NCBI GenBank assembly: GCA_013360215.1
Contig: JABWCP010000018.1
Span: 1 to 62,016 of the forward strand
Direction of reading: 5' to 3'
DNA from: a bacterium
GTDB taxonomy: Bacteria > CLD3 > SB21
DNA length: 62,016 nucleotides
The position numbers and the translations under genes are program-made. Below, in pieces: positions 5,757-15,475 of this stretch. Positions within the stretch are counted from its first letter, which is position 1. Each line of letters starts with the position of its first letter. The notes beneath the pieces were generated by a model. It was not told where the DNA came from. It made no database searches and worked only from the letters and a program-made list of their open reading frames with translations.

Positions 5757-7958
5757 ATGAGCCGCTTTCCGATATATCTTCAGCATGACAAAATGGACTG
5801 CGGCCCGGCTTGTATCCGTATGATAACAAGATTTTTTGGACGTACAGTCAGCCCGGAAAAATTACGCTGCATCACCTATGCCTCCAAGGGAGGCACCTCT
5901 CTTTTGAATTTGTCGGAGGCCGCAGAATCTTTGGGTTTTAGAACATTAGCGGTCAAGGTATCTCTTCAAAAGCTTCAGAAAGCGCCTCTGCCTTGTATTG
6001 TGTTTTGGCAGCAGCGTCACTTTATCGTAGTCTATAAGATCGGTCGAAGATATATCCATGTTGCCGATCCGGCGCACGGGATTCTAAAATACCGTCACGC
6101 AGACTTCGTATCCGGATGGTATAGTGACCGATCAAATGAAGGCGAGGGTCAGGGCATCGCCCTGCTCTTCGAACCAACGCCGGCATTTTACGAATCGGAG
6201 GATGATTTTGAAAAATCGTCGAATCCCAATAAAAAGGGCTTTGGCCTTTTATGGCCGTATTTGCGATCGCATCACAAGCTGATATTTCAGCTCGGTTTAG
6301 GTTTTTTATTGGGAAGCATATTACAGCTCATATTTCCGTTCCTCGCCCAATCTATGGTAGATATGGGTATTCACAATCAGAATATCGGCTTTGTATATAC
6401 CATACTGTTAGCGCAACTGATGCTTTTTCTCAGCCGAATAACAGTCGAAAGTATCCGGCGCTGGATACTCCTACATATCAGCACACGACTACAGGTTTCC
6501 CTCATATCCGATTTTCTGAGGAAGCTGATGCGTCTGCCTGTGGCTTTTTTTGATGCCAAACAAACCGGCGACCTGATGCAGCGCATAAATGACAGCCATC
6601 GGATAGAAAACTTTCTCACGGTGACTTCGCTCAGTTTCGTTTTTTCTATATTCAATCTTTTTATCTTCGGTGCCATTATACTTTTATACAGCCCTTTCAT
6701 ATTTCTGATTTTTACAACTTTCAGCGCCGTTTCGATAACATGGATCATGTTTTTTATGAAAAAAAGGCGTGATCTGGACTACAAACGGTTTGACCGTATG
6801 TCCGAAAACCAGCAGGGCATACTTCAGATCATCATGGGTATGCAGGAAATCAAACTCAGCGGATCGGAAAAGCAGAAACGATGGAAATGGGAATCGCTAC
6901 AGGCAAAACTTTTTACCATTAGCCGTAAAGCACTGGGTTTGGGGCAGGTGCAGGAGACCGGCACGCTTTTTATCAATGAATTTAAAAACATTATGATCAC
7001 ATTCATCGCGGCCAAAGAAACGATAGACGGACATATCACGCTCGGTGCGATGATGGCGATACAATATATGATCGGTCAACTGAATGCACCTATTGATCAG
7101 ATGATCGTTTTTTTGCAACACGCCCAAGATGCCAAACTGAGTTTAGAACGGTTATCAGAAATACATACCCACGACGATGAAGATCATGAAAGTGATAACA
7201 GCGCTCAACTTCCTCAGGAAAGATCCATAATGCTGGATCAGGTTTCATTTCAGTATGAGGGCCCTCACTCGCCCTACGCGCTCAAAGATGTCCACCTCCC
7301 GATACACGAAGGAAAAATAACGGCTATTGTCGGTGAAAGCGGTAGCGGCAAAACAACTTTACTTAAACTTTTGCTCAAGTTTTATATCCCGACAGAGGGA
7401 AAAATAAGCGTCGGATCGGACGCACTATCGCAGATCAGCGCTTCTTTTTGGCGTCAGCAGTGCGGCGTCGTCATGCAAGACGGGTATATTTTTTCGGATA
7501 CGATCGCTCACAATATCGCTCCTGCGGATGAAACCGTAGATCACCGAAGGTTGATACAAGCCGTCGAGGTTGCTAATATTCGGACATTCATTGAATCTTT
7601 ACCTCTGCGATACAATACTAAAATCGGAAATGACGGACTCGGACTCAGTCAGGGTCAAAAGCAACGCATTCTCATCGCCCGCGCAGTTTATAAAAATCCG
7701 CAATATTTGTTTTTTGATGAAGCTACCAGTGCGCTGGACGCTACTAACGAACGGATCATTATGTACAATCTTCAGCGTGTCTTCCAAAACAAAACCGTCG
7801 TCATCATCGCGCACCGACTCAGTACCGTGCGTAACGCCGATCAGATCATCGTACTGGAAAAAGGGAGTGTGGTGGAATCCGGCTCACATATTGAACTGAC
7901 CCAACAACGAGGCGTTTACTTCGAACTGGTACGCAACCAATTAGAACTCGGGAATTAG
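5757..7958 (+). CDS. Peptidase C39-containing ABC exporter
   Basis: This 733-residue protein cleaves double-glycine leaders and exports the peptide through the inner membrane. Residues 1-130 are a C39 peptidase with the catalytic triad Cys15 (MDCGPAC), His88 (RHFIVV) and Asp104 (VADPAHG). Residues of about 165-310 carry the membrane segments. The nucleotide-binding domain follows, with Walker A GESGSGKTT (near 525), signature LSQGQKQR (near 628), Walker B YLFFDEATSALD and the AHRLSTV switch. An in-frame start 108 bases earlier is possible but would add residues unrelated to the family and overlap the previous gene; the ATG at 5757 begins right at the peptidase domain. With the SISGG leader of the 47-aa peptide and the adjacent HlyD gene, it forms a type I-like secretion route. 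Confidence 0.93.
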   Translation: MSRFPIYLQHDKMDCGPACIRMITRFFGRTVSPEKLRCITYASKGGTSLLNLSEAAESLGFRTLAVKVSLQKLQKAPLPCIVFWQQRHFIVVYKIGRRYIHVADPAHGILKYRHADFVSGWYSDRSNEGEGQGIALLFEPTPAFYESEDDFEKSSNPNKKGFGLLWPYLRSHHKLIFQLGLGFLLGSILQLIFPFLAQSMVDMGIHNQNIGFVYTILLAQLMLFLSRITVESIRRWILLHISTRLQVSLISDFLRKLMRLPVAFFDAKQTGDLMQRINDSHRIENFLTVTSLSFVFSIFNLFIFGAIILLYSPFIFLIFTTFSAVSITWIMFFMKKRRDLDYKRFDRMSENQQGILQIIMGMQEIKLSGSEKQKRWKWESLQAKLFTISRKALGLGQVQETGTLFINEFKNIMITFIAAKETIDGHITLGAMMAIQYMIGQLNAPIDQMIVFLQHAQDAKLSLERLSEIHTHDDEDHESDNSAQLPQERSIMLDQVSFQYEGPHSPYALKDVHLPIHEGKITAIVGESGSGKTTLLKLLLKFYIPTEGKISVGSDALSQISASFWRQQCGVVMQDGYIFSDTIAHNIAPADETVDHRRLIQAVEVANIRTFIESLPLRYNTKIGNDGLGLSQGQKQRILIARAVYKNPQYLFFDEATSALDATNERIIMYNLQRVFQNKTVVIIAHRLSTVRNADQIIVLEKGSVVESGSHIELTQQRGVYFELVRNQLELGN

Positions 7959-7961
7959 AAG

Positions 7962-9242
7962 ATGCCCAACGATATTGAACCCCTTGAACGTATCCACAGC
8001 GACAGTTATGACGACGTGATGAATTACGAGCCCCATTGGTTGATACGGAGGGGTTCGTTCATATTGCTATTGGTCATTATTTTTTTGATTACCGTCAGCG
8101 GATATATACAATATCCGGATATATTACGCGGACAAATCACGCTGATCAGCGATCAGCCCACATTGGAGGTTGTCGCGCAATCCACAGGCCGCGTGAAATT
8201 GTTTGTCAAAGATCGCGACTCAGTCAAGGCCGGGCAACCTCTGGCTATGATCGAAAACCCTGCCGACTTTGCTTCCATTCAGAAATTGCGCTTATTTTTA
8301 GATTCTGCATCTTCTCAAAGCGATAGTTACGTAATGATAGATACAGCGTTACAACTCGGAGAACTGCAGACTTTTTATTCGGAAGTCATGCAGAATTATA
8401 AAGAATTAGCATCGTTTAAAGAGATCAATTATGAAGTAAAAAAAATCAACTCCATTCGGCAACAGATCAGCGCCTATTATAATTTGGGCGACCGACTGGA
8501 TGATCAGATCAAACTTCTGAAATTAGATGTGATGAAAGCCGAAAAAGATTTTGAAGTTAATAAATCTTTACATGAACGCGGACTACTTTCGGATGTCGAG
8601 CTCTCCGGTTATCAGTTCCAGTTAAACCAGAAGAAACTTGCGATGGAAGAAGCGCAGAAAGAAACTATCCGTAATTCGATCGTAGTTTCTGAAAATCTCA
8701 AAAACATATTAGACATGGAATTTCAAAATCAGGACAAAACGGCCCGGTACCTGATTCGCATACAGGAGTCACTGAGCAAACTCAAGAGCGAATTTTCAGC
8801 ATGGGAAAAAAAATACTGGATAACCAGTCCCATTAGCGGTGAAGCCATCTACAATGATGTATGGACAGACGACCGATTTGTAAAACTGGGCCAGGAGATC
8901 ATGACGATCAATCCGAAAACAAATCGTATTCGCGGACGCATAAAATATGAAGGCCCCGGACTCGGAAAAGTTGTTCCCGGACAGGAAGTTAAAATCAAAT
9001 TAGAAAATTATCCTTTTCAGGAATTCGGTATCGTATCGGGCGTCGTGGAAAATATTTCAGCCGTATCCAAAGATAAATCTGTAGTCATACAAATCACACT
9101 CCCTCAACAATTAAAAACATCTTTGGGTGCCTTATTGGAATACAAACAAGAAATGCAAGGAACATCCGAAATAATAACCGAAAACAGCACGTTGCTCGAA
9201 AGAGTTTTTCAACAACTGCGCCAAATCACCCAATATCAGTAA
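7962..9242 (+). CDS. HlyD-family secretion adaptor
   Basis: The 426-residue protein starts 3 bp after the exporter stop. It has a short cytoplasmic N terminus, one membrane anchor at about residues 28-46 (SFILLLVIIFLITVSGY), then a biotinyl-lipoyl-like half (LEVVAQSTGRVKLFVKDRDSVKAGQPLAMI). A long coiled-coil hairpin spans about 110-290, and the second half-motif and beta-barrel domain follow (ITSPISGEAIYN, LGQEIMTI, GKVVPGQEVKIKLENYP). Such adaptors bridge an ABC exporter to a TolC-type outer-membrane channel. No TolC homologue is encoded nearby, so the channel must be supplied from elsewhere. It completes the peptide export pair. Confidence 0.9.
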   Translation: MPNDIEPLERIHSDSYDDVMNYEPHWLIRRGSFILLLVIIFLITVSGYIQYPDILRGQITLISDQPTLEVVAQSTGRVKLFVKDRDSVKAGQPLAMIENPADFASIQKLRLFLDSASSQSDSYVMIDTALQLGELQTFYSEVMQNYKELASFKEINYEVKKINSIRQQISAYYNLGDRLDDQIKLLKLDVMKAEKDFEVNKSLHERGLLSDVELSGYQFQLNQKKLAMEEAQKETIRNSIVVSENLKNILDMEFQNQDKTARYLIRIQESLSKLKSEFSAWEKKYWITSPISGEAIYNDVWTDDRFVKLGQEIMTINPKTNRIRGRIKYEGPGLGKVVPGQEVKIKLENYPFQEFGIVSGVVENISAVSKDKSVVIQITLPQQLKTSLGALLEYKQEMQGTSEIITENSTLLERVFQQLRQITQYQ

Positions 9243-9586
9243 ATTAATTTGTATTTACTCGTGGTTTTCCAATACATAACTTCTTAATCTTATAAATTTG
9301 AAAACTATTTGATCTCCCATTGGAAAATCTCTATGATAATATCATGCGTGGTTACTTGATATAATCTACTAATCTGAAAAACAATCACCCCCTCTTTTTT
9401 GTTATCCCTCGCTCGTCTTTCACCGATTCATAACGACATAACCCCAACGATTTCATCGTTTGATAACCGACAAAAGTCATTTTTTACGATGATACGAATC
9501 ATTCCAAAGTATTCGGATTTATAATAGACTGCTCTTAGTCGGGTGCCTTGTGCACGGCCGGCTATTGTCCAACCAACGAGGCTGTT
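9243..9586. other. 344-bp gap between the RiPP locus and nifJ
   Basis: No gene is visible here. A loose inverted pair, TTTTCCAAT at 9265-9273 and ATTGGAAAA near 9320-9328, and a short palindrome (AACGATTTCATCGTT, 9446-9460) are present, neither followed by a T-run. TAAATTTG at 9293-9300 resembles the Bacteroidetes -7 element (TAnnTTTG) and TATAAT near 9359 resembles a -10 box, but neither has a convincing upstream partner. The nifJ promoter probably lies here. Confidence 0.4.
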
Positions 9587-12500
9587 ATGTCCAATACCAA
9601 ACGTGCGATGGTTACGCTGGACGGCAATGAAGCCGCCGCTTACGTAGCCCACAAACTCAGCGAAGTCATAGCCATCTACCCCATCACGCCGTCTTCGGCG
9701 ATGGGCGAATTTTCCGATGAATGGTCCAGTAAAGGAAAAACCAATCTTTGGGGAACCGTGCCGCTCGTCATGGAAATGCAGAGCGAAGGCGGTGCAGCGG
9801 GAACTGTGCACGGCGCATTGCAGACCGGCTCACTCACGACGACATTTACCTCATCGCAGGGACTTCTGCTAATGATTCCCAATATGTATAAAATCGCAGG
9901 CGAACTCACCGCGACAGTATTTCACGTCGCGGCGCGGGCAATAGCTTCACAAGCACTTTCGATATTCGGTGATCACTCCGACGTGATGTCCGTTCGCGCT
10001 ACAGGGTGGGCCCAACTGAGTGCGCATTCCGTACAGGAAGTGATGGATATGGCGCTCATCGCGCATGCTGCCACGCTTCGTGCACGGGTACCGTTCATTC
10101 ATTTTTTTGATGGATTTCGTACGTCGCACGAAGTCATGAAAGTAGAACAACTTACCGACGAAGACATGCTCGCCATGATCGATGATCATCTCATCCGTGC
10201 GCATCGCGAGCGCGGTCTTTCACCGGAACATCCCGTCATGCGGGGCACGGCGCAAAATCCGGACGTATTTTTTCAAGGGCGTGAAGCCGCCAATCCCTAT
10301 TATCAAAAATGCCCCGCGATCGTTCAGGAAACTATGGATCGTTTTGCGAAACGCACGGGCCGCGCCTACAAATTATTTGATTATTTCGGCGCTCGGGATG
10401 CGGAACATATTATCGTCGCGATGGGTTCGGGCGCTTTGACGGCACAAGAAACTGCCGCATTCCTGATCGGACAAGGCCATAAAGTGGGCGTGGTCAAAGT
10501 TCACCTCTATCGCCCGTTTTCGATCGAACATCTTATCGCGGCTTTTCCCAAAACCGTTCGCACGATCGCCGTGCTGGATCGCACCAAAGAACCGGGCAGC
10601 GCGGGTGAACCGCTGTATCAGGATGTCATCACGGCGCTTACGGAAACTTTTATCGACGGCAAATTGCCCTTTGCTATGCCCCGTGTGATCGGTGGGCGCT
10701 ACGGCTTATCATCCAAAGAGTTTACGCCGGCCATGGTCAAAGCCGTTTACGATGAATTGCAAAAAACTCTTCCTAAAAATCATTTTACCGTAGGCATTCA
10801 TGATGACGTATCGCATTTGAGCCTGGATGTGAATCCCGATTTTTCGATTGAACCCCAAGATGTCGTGCGGGCATTATTTTACGGACTCGGCGCCGACGGC
10901 ACTGTCGGTGCGAATAAGAACTCCATCAAAATCATCGGCGAGGATACCGATAATTTCGCCCAAGGTTATTTTGTGTACGATTCTAAAAAATCCGGTTCTA
11001 TCACCGTTTCCCATTTGCGATTCGGCCCGAAACCTCTGTTTTCCTCGTATCTGGTGACCCGTGCTAATTTTATTGCGTGCCATCAGTTTAGTTTTCTTGA
11101 AAAATACGATATGCTCAAATATGCCGTCGAAGGCGGTACGTTTTTACTCAATAGCCCCTTTGACGAAAATGAAGTGTGGGATCAATTGCCGCTCATCGCA
11201 CAAAAAGAAATTACGGAAAAAAAATTACGCTTTTTTGTGATCGACGGTTACCGCGTGGCCAAAGAAACCGGCATGGGTGGACGATTTAATACTATCATGC
11301 AAACTTGTTTTTTTGCCATATCCGGCATTCTCCCGCGCGATAAAGCGATCGAAGCGATCAAACACGCCATTCAAAAAACCTACGGTAAAAAAGGCGATGA
11401 AATCGTACGCATCAACTTTAACGCCGTAGATCAGACATTGGCCAATCTCAAAGAAGTCAACTATGCCGGAAGACCTTTAACCGATCGTGCGATGCGACCT
11501 CCGGTGGATCCTCTGGCGCCGGACTTCGTCAAAGACGTAACCGGACGTATAATACTAGGCGACGGCGACACATTGCCGGTAAGCGCCATGCCGGCCGACG
11601 GGACATTCCCGACCAATACCGCACGTTGGGAAAAAAGAAATATCGCCCTCGAAATCCCGGTCTGGGATCCCGCCGTGTGTATCCAATGCAACAAGTGTGC
11701 ATTGGTATGCCCGCACGCAACGATCCGCGCCAAAGTGTTTCCAGAAGCTGCGCTCGATGGTAAGCCGGAACATTTCAAAGCCGTACCATATAAAGGCAAA
11801 GAATTTCCCAACAGTCTTTATACCATACAAGTGGCCCCCGAAGACTGCACCGGCTGTGGCTTGTGTGTTGATGTATGCCCGGCAAAAAACAAACAGGAAA
11901 CCCGCCTCAAAGCGATCTATATGCAGCCGCAAAGCCCGATTCGCGATCAAGAACGCATCCATTGGGAATATTTTCTTCGCCTCCCGGAAGCCGACCGTAC
12001 ACAGGTGCCGCTCAATACCGTCAAAGGTTCTCAGTTTTTACAACCGCTATTCGAATTTTCCGGTGCATGCAGCGGCTGCGGCGAAACGCCATATCTCAAA
12101 CTGATCAGTCAGCTTTTCGGCGATCGCGCAATGGTCGCCAATGCGACCGGCTGTTCCAGCATCTACGGCGGTAATCTGCCTACGACACCTTGGGCGCAAA
12201 ATAAAGACGGGCGCGGCCCGGCGTGGAGCAATTCGCTTTTCGAAGATAATGCCGAATTTGGTCTCGGTTTCCGTCTCACGGTAGACAAACAAACAGCGTT
12301 TGCACAAGAACTGCTCTATCGCCTCGGCGATTCATTGGATAAAGAGCTTATCACATCATTGATCGCGTCACCCCAAAAAACCGAAGCCGATATGCAAGCG
12401 CAACGCGCACGCGTTCAAGTTCTTAAAAACCGTCTTACTTCATTATCACATCCCGATGCCAAACGCTTACTCGACGTTGCCGATTTTCTTGTCAAAAAAA

Positions 12501-13168
12501 GCGTCTGGATTGTCGGCGGCGACGGCTGGGCCTACGATATCGGTTACGGCGGTTTGGATCACGTACTCGCATCCGGACGCAATGTCAATATCATCGTACT
12601 GGACACCGAAGTTTATTCCAACACCGGCGGCCAGGCGTCTAAATCCACCAATCGCGGCGCGGTTGCTAAGTTTGCCGCCTCTGGAAAACGTTACTCCAAA
12701 AAAGATCTCGGCCTCATGGCGATGAGCACCGGTCATGTTTATGTCGCACAGATCGCGATGGGCGCCAACGACGCACAGACTGTCAAAGCGCTATTGGAAG
12801 CCGAAGCTTACGACGGACCTTCGCTCATCATCGCCTATAGCCACTGCATCGCGCACGGTATTAATATGGGTCAGGGTATGCGCCAGCAAAAATCTGCCGT
12901 CGATTGCGGTCATTGGTTATTGTACCGTTTCAATCCGGATCATGTGTCACTGGGTCAAAACCCTCTCACATTGGATTCCAAAGCACCTACGCTTGCATTC
13001 AAAGATTATGCCCTGAGCGAAACACGTTATAAAATGCTGGCCATGACGGATCCGTCGGCATCGGAGAGTTTGGTCAAACAAGCGCAACAGGACATACTTC
13101 AAAAATGGCACTTCTACGAACAAATGGCGAAACTGCATTACAACGGTCAAAACGAAGAGAAACATTAG
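9587..13168 (+). CDS. nifJ: Pyruvate:ferredoxin (flavodoxin) oxidoreductase
   Basis: This single-chain 1193-residue enzyme converts pyruvate and CoA to acetyl-CoA and CO2, passing electrons to ferredoxin or flavodoxin. All domains are present in order: the N-terminal gamma/alpha-type pyruvate domain (IYPITPSSAMGE near 30), the CoA-binding region, and two 4Fe-4S ferredoxin motifs near residues 697 (CIQCNKCALVCP) and 753 (CTGCGLCVDVCP). The thiamine-diphosphate domain carries ACSGCGE near 828, NATGCSSIYGG, and GGDGWAYDIGYGG with the metal-binding NTEVYSNTGGQ-like DTEVYSNTGGQ. The length is typical of the fused bacterial form. I chose the ATG at 9587 over an in-frame codon 39 bp earlier because the family begins there. 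The enzyme indicates anaerobic or low-potential metabolism. A DHOD-like gene follows 49 bp downstream. Confidence 0.96.
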   Translation: MSNTKRAMVTLDGNEAAAYVAHKLSEVIAIYPITPSSAMGEFSDEWSSKGKTNLWGTVPLVMEMQSEGGAAGTVHGALQTGSLTTTFTSSQGLLLMIPNMYKIAGELTATVFHVAARAIASQALSIFGDHSDVMSVRATGWAQLSAHSVQEVMDMALIAHAATLRARVPFIHFFDGFRTSHEVMKVEQLTDEDMLAMIDDHLIRAHRERGLSPEHPVMRGTAQNPDVFFQGREAANPYYQKCPAIVQETMDRFAKRTGRAYKLFDYFGARDAEHIIVAMGSGALTAQETAAFLIGQGHKVGVVKVHLYRPFSIEHLIAAFPKTVRTIAVLDRTKEPGSAGEPLYQDVITALTETFIDGKLPFAMPRVIGGRYGLSSKEFTPAMVKAVYDELQKTLPKNHFTVGIHDDVSHLSLDVNPDFSIEPQDVVRALFYGLGADGTVGANKNSIKIIGEDTDNFAQGYFVYDSKKSGSITVSHLRFGPKPLFSSYLVTRANFIACHQFSFLEKYDMLKYAVEGGTFLLNSPFDENEVWDQLPLIAQKEITEKKLRFFVIDGYRVAKETGMGGRFNTIMQTCFFAISGILPRDKAIEAIKHAIQKTYGKKGDEIVRINFNAVDQTLANLKEVNYAGRPLTDRAMRPPVDPLAPDFVKDVTGRIILGDGDTLPVSAMPADGTFPTNTARWEKRNIALEIPVWDPAVCIQCNKCALVCPHATIRAKVFPEAALDGKPEHFKAVPYKGKEFPNSLYTIQVAPEDCTGCGLCVDVCPAKNKQETRLKAIYMQPQSPIRDQERIHWEYFLRLPEADRTQVPLNTVKGSQFLQPLFEFSGACSGCGETPYLKLISQLFGDRAMVANATGCSSIYGGNLPTTPWAQNKDGRGPAWSNSLFEDNAEFGLGFRLTVDKQTAFAQELLYRLGDSLDKELITSLIASPQKTEADMQAQRARVQVLKNRLTSLSHPDAKRLLDVADFLVKKSVWIVGGDGWAYDIGYGGLDHVLASGRNVNIIVLDTEVYSNTGGQASKSTNRGAVAKFAASGKRYSKKDLGLMAMSTGHVYVAQIAMGANDAQTVKALLEAEAYDGPSLIIAYSHCIAHGINMGQGMRQQKSAVDCGHWLLYRFNPDHVSLGQNPLTLDSKAPTLAFKDYALSETRYKMLAMTDPSASESLVKQAQQDILQKWHFYEQMAKLHYNGQNEEKH

Positions 13169-13217
13169 AAGTGAATTCAGAGTTCCGCATTCTACAAAAT
13201 TTTCTTGAGGACGCACT

Positions 13218-14234
13218 ATGGACTTAACCACCAGTTATCTCGGAATGACGCTCAAAAATCCGATCGTTCCTTCCGCTTCGCCTTTCTCCAAAGACATCGT
13301 GCAAATCAAACGCATGGAAGAGGCCGGTGCCGCCGCGGTGGTTTTACATTCATTATTCGAAGAGCAAATCGCTCATGATGAAAGAGAAATGTTTTATCAT
13401 CTGCACCACGGTTCGGAAAGTTCGCCCGAAGCGCAATCCTATTTTGTGGATATGGATCGCTACAACCGCGGACCCGAATGGTATCTGGAGCATATTCATC
13501 GCGCCAAAGCCGCCGTGGGCATTCCTATCATCGCCAGCCTCAACGGATCTTCGCATTCCGGCTGGCTGGATTATGCCAAAAAAATCGAACAAGCCGGAGC
13601 CGATGCGCTGGAACTCAATATGTACTACATTGCGGCCGATATTGCTGAATCGGCGACCTCTATCGAACATCGTTATCTGGAAATCGCGCGCACTTTACGC
13701 CAAAGTCTTCGCATACCCATCGCGATAAAACTCAGTCCGTTCTTCACTTCCTTTGCACATTTTGCTAAACACATGGATGATTGCAGCATCAACGGCCTTG
13801 TGCTTTTTAATCGGTTTTATCAACCGGATATCAATCTGGAAACGCTTGAAGTAATGCCGAATGTTATCCTGAGTCAATCATCGGAATTACGCTTAGCTCT
13901 GCGATGGATCGCCATTCTCCACGGGCGCGTTCGCGCCGACCTGGCGGCGACAGGCGGCATTCATACGCATGAAGACGTTATCAAAGCATTACTCGCCGGT
14001 GCGTCGGTCACCATGGTTTGTTCCACATTGCTCAAAAACGGAATCGCACGTATCACGGATATTGTAAAAGGCATGGAAACGTGGCTCATCGAAAGAGAAT
14101 ACGAGTCGGTCAAACAATTGCAAGGCAGCATGAGTCAAAAATCCGTTTCCGATCCCACAGCCTTTGAACGGGCTAACTACATGCGGGCATTAAGCGGCTA
14201 TAATCTGCCCAACGATCTTTTGTATCACAATTGA
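13218..14234 (+). CDS. Dihydroorotate dehydrogenase-like flavoprotein
   Basis: The 338-residue protein has the FMN-binding TIM-barrel of the PyrD family: LTTSYLGMTLKNPIVPSASP at the start, ELNMYYI, AIKLSPFF, and AATGGIHTHEDVIKALLAGAS with VTMVCSTLL at the phosphate-binding end. It differs from true dihydroorotate dehydrogenases around the active site, and this subgroup is usually labelled 'dihydroorotate dehydrogenase-like'. The subgroup is often found beside pyruvate:ferredoxin oxidoreductase genes, as here, where it follows nifJ by 49 bp in the same direction with AGGACGCACT before the ATG. It may take electrons to or from the same ferredoxin. Its substrate is not known. Confidence 0.85.
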   Translation: MDLTTSYLGMTLKNPIVPSASPFSKDIVQIKRMEEAGAAAVVLHSLFEEQIAHDEREMFYHLHHGSESSPEAQSYFVDMDRYNRGPEWYLEHIHRAKAAVGIPIIASLNGSSHSGWLDYAKKIEQAGADALELNMYYIAADIAESATSIEHRYLEIARTLRQSLRIPIAIKLSPFFTSFAHFAKHMDDCSINGLVLFNRFYQPDINLETLEVMPNVILSQSSELRLALRWIAILHGRVRADLAATGGIHTHEDVIKALLAGASVTMVCSTLLKNGIARITDIVKGMETWLIEREYESVKQLQGSMSQKSVSDPTAFERANYMRALSGYNLPNDLLYHN

Positions 14235-14239
14235 CCACA

Positions 14240-14761
14240 TCAGATCGAATCGTTTTCCATCATGCGTTTGAAATTATAGAGGTATCTGCGCCATCGCAGC
14301 TTATCATCGGTATAACGCAAGGCCAATAGTGAACGCTGTATCCACGTGTAGCCGCGAGTGCGGTGACGCAACGTAACACGCGTCGAATCACCCATATATT
14401 CCAGTCTGTATTCTAATGACCCTTTTTTCTCGGCATCTTCATAACCATACGTAAGCAAAATGCCGGGCCACGCTATCCTGTCCGTAAGAACAAATTCGCT
14501 TTTTTCTTCATCGATGATTTCACGCATCACATGCGCAGAATCATTGATCGGGTCGCTTCCCGCCCAATCTGTCCACCAGCTTTTCAAACGAGACGAATCT
14601 TGTAAAGCTTCATATACAAATATAGAAGGTTTGTAAATCACGGCTTTTGCTTTGTAGTCATGGTTGGGTTGAAACCAACCGATCATCCAAAACGATAAGA
14701 CACACAATCCTAAAAACAGAACCGATGAAATAATACGATCGGTCTTCGGCGAAAGAGGCAT
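14240..14761 (-). CDS. Membrane-anchored SRPBCC-like protein
   Basis: The 173-residue protein has one N-terminal membrane segment (about residues 11-27). The following 120-residue domain has features of the SRPBCC (START/polyketide-cyclase-like) ligand-binding fold: YEALQDSSRLKSWWTDWAG, then a run of beta strands, ending in a long helix (DDKLRWRRYLYNFKRMME). The domain would face the periplasm or lie at the membrane. Its start codon overlaps the stop of the metalloprotease gene by one base (TAATG), so the two are translated together. The assignment rests on pattern only, and no ligand can be proposed. Confidence 0.55.
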   Translation of the reverse strand: MPLSPKTDRIISSVLFLGLCVLSFWMIGWFQPNHDYKAKAVIYKPSIFVYEALQDSSRLKSWWTDWAGSDPINDSAHVMREIIDEEKSEFVLTDRIAWPGILLTYGYEDAEKKGSLEYRLEYMGDSTRVTLRHRTRGYTWIQRSLLALRYTDDKLRWRRYLYNFKRMMENDSI

Positions 14762-15465
14762 TATTTATCTAATCCTAATTTTTTGCGATGGCGAAGGATA
14801 GTTCTGCGGATAATCGCTTCTTGCTCGGCGTTAAAGCCGGTGTAATATTTCGCACGATATTTTTTTTGATCGGGGCATTCGCCGTTATGATGCATGATAT
14901 TTTGCCCGCCGTCTTCCGTCAACGTCGAATCGCAAATATGACCTAAACCAAACGCATGTCCCATCTCATGCTCTTCCAGCGAACCTTTGTGGCCGAGCGC
15001 CTGATAATCAATAAACACTACCGGAACGCCGCCATAAGTTGCACCGCGGCTCCGTCGCGAACGCCAGCCTTGGGCATCCGTGTAAGAATCAAAAATAACA
15101 AAGTTAACCGCTCGCGGATCACGCAGTTTCGTATCGGCACATTCTTTATATAAATTGGCCCAGCGCCCGATATACATGCCTTCATTGGCGGAATCAACAA
15201 ATGAGCACGCCGTGTTTTCGATGTCATCAAAAAAAGCCGCTGATTTAAAGCGAAAACGCACTAACGGACGTTTATCTTCGGTAACAAAATAAGTATTCAG
15301 TATCTCAATCTCGCGATGCATTTGCTCCAATGTTGCAACAGCGGCCACTTCTTCCGATCCGTCAATCACCACAAAATGAACAGGAAACTCCGGCAATGTA
15401 TCTTGTGTTGCAGCAGGTTGAACTGCAAAAAAAATAAAAAAGAACAAAAATATCATATTCGTCAT
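14761..15465 (-). CDS. Secreted metzincin-type zinc metalloprotease
   Basis: The 234-residue protein has a signal peptide (about 1-20, ending VQPAATQ). The zinc site is HEMGHAFGLGH near residue 166, which fits HExxHxxGxxH exactly. A Met-turn candidate IMHHNG follows, so this is a metzincin with a complete catalytic site. Four cysteines in the catalytic half (for example HICDS and NGECPD) could form disulfides. It lies upstream of and overlaps the SRPBCC-like gene by one base. Substrate unknown; its small size suggests a compact secreted protease rather than a large adhesin-type enzyme. Confidence 0.8.
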   Translation of the reverse strand: MTNMIFLFFFIFFAVQPAATQDTLPEFPVHFVVIDGSEEVAAVATLEQMHREIEILNTYFVTEDKRPLVRFRFKSAAFFDDIENTACSFVDSANEGMYIGRWANLYKECADTKLRDPRAVNFVIFDSYTDAQGWRSRRSRGATYGGVPVVFIDYQALGHKGSLEEHEMGHAFGLGHICDSTLTEDGGQNIMHHNGECPDQKKYRAKYYTGFNAEQEAIIRRTILRHRKKLGLDK

Positions 15466-15475
15466 CTGTTTTATT

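Noticed and set aside
9428-9811. 127-residue frame on the minus strand over the start of nifJ
   Set aside because: It is a shadow of strongly coding sequence on the other strand and resembles no protein family.
11461-11962. Several minus-strand frames of 60-135 residues inside nifJ
   Set aside because: They mirror the codon pattern of nifJ and have no ribosome binding sites or recognisable domains.
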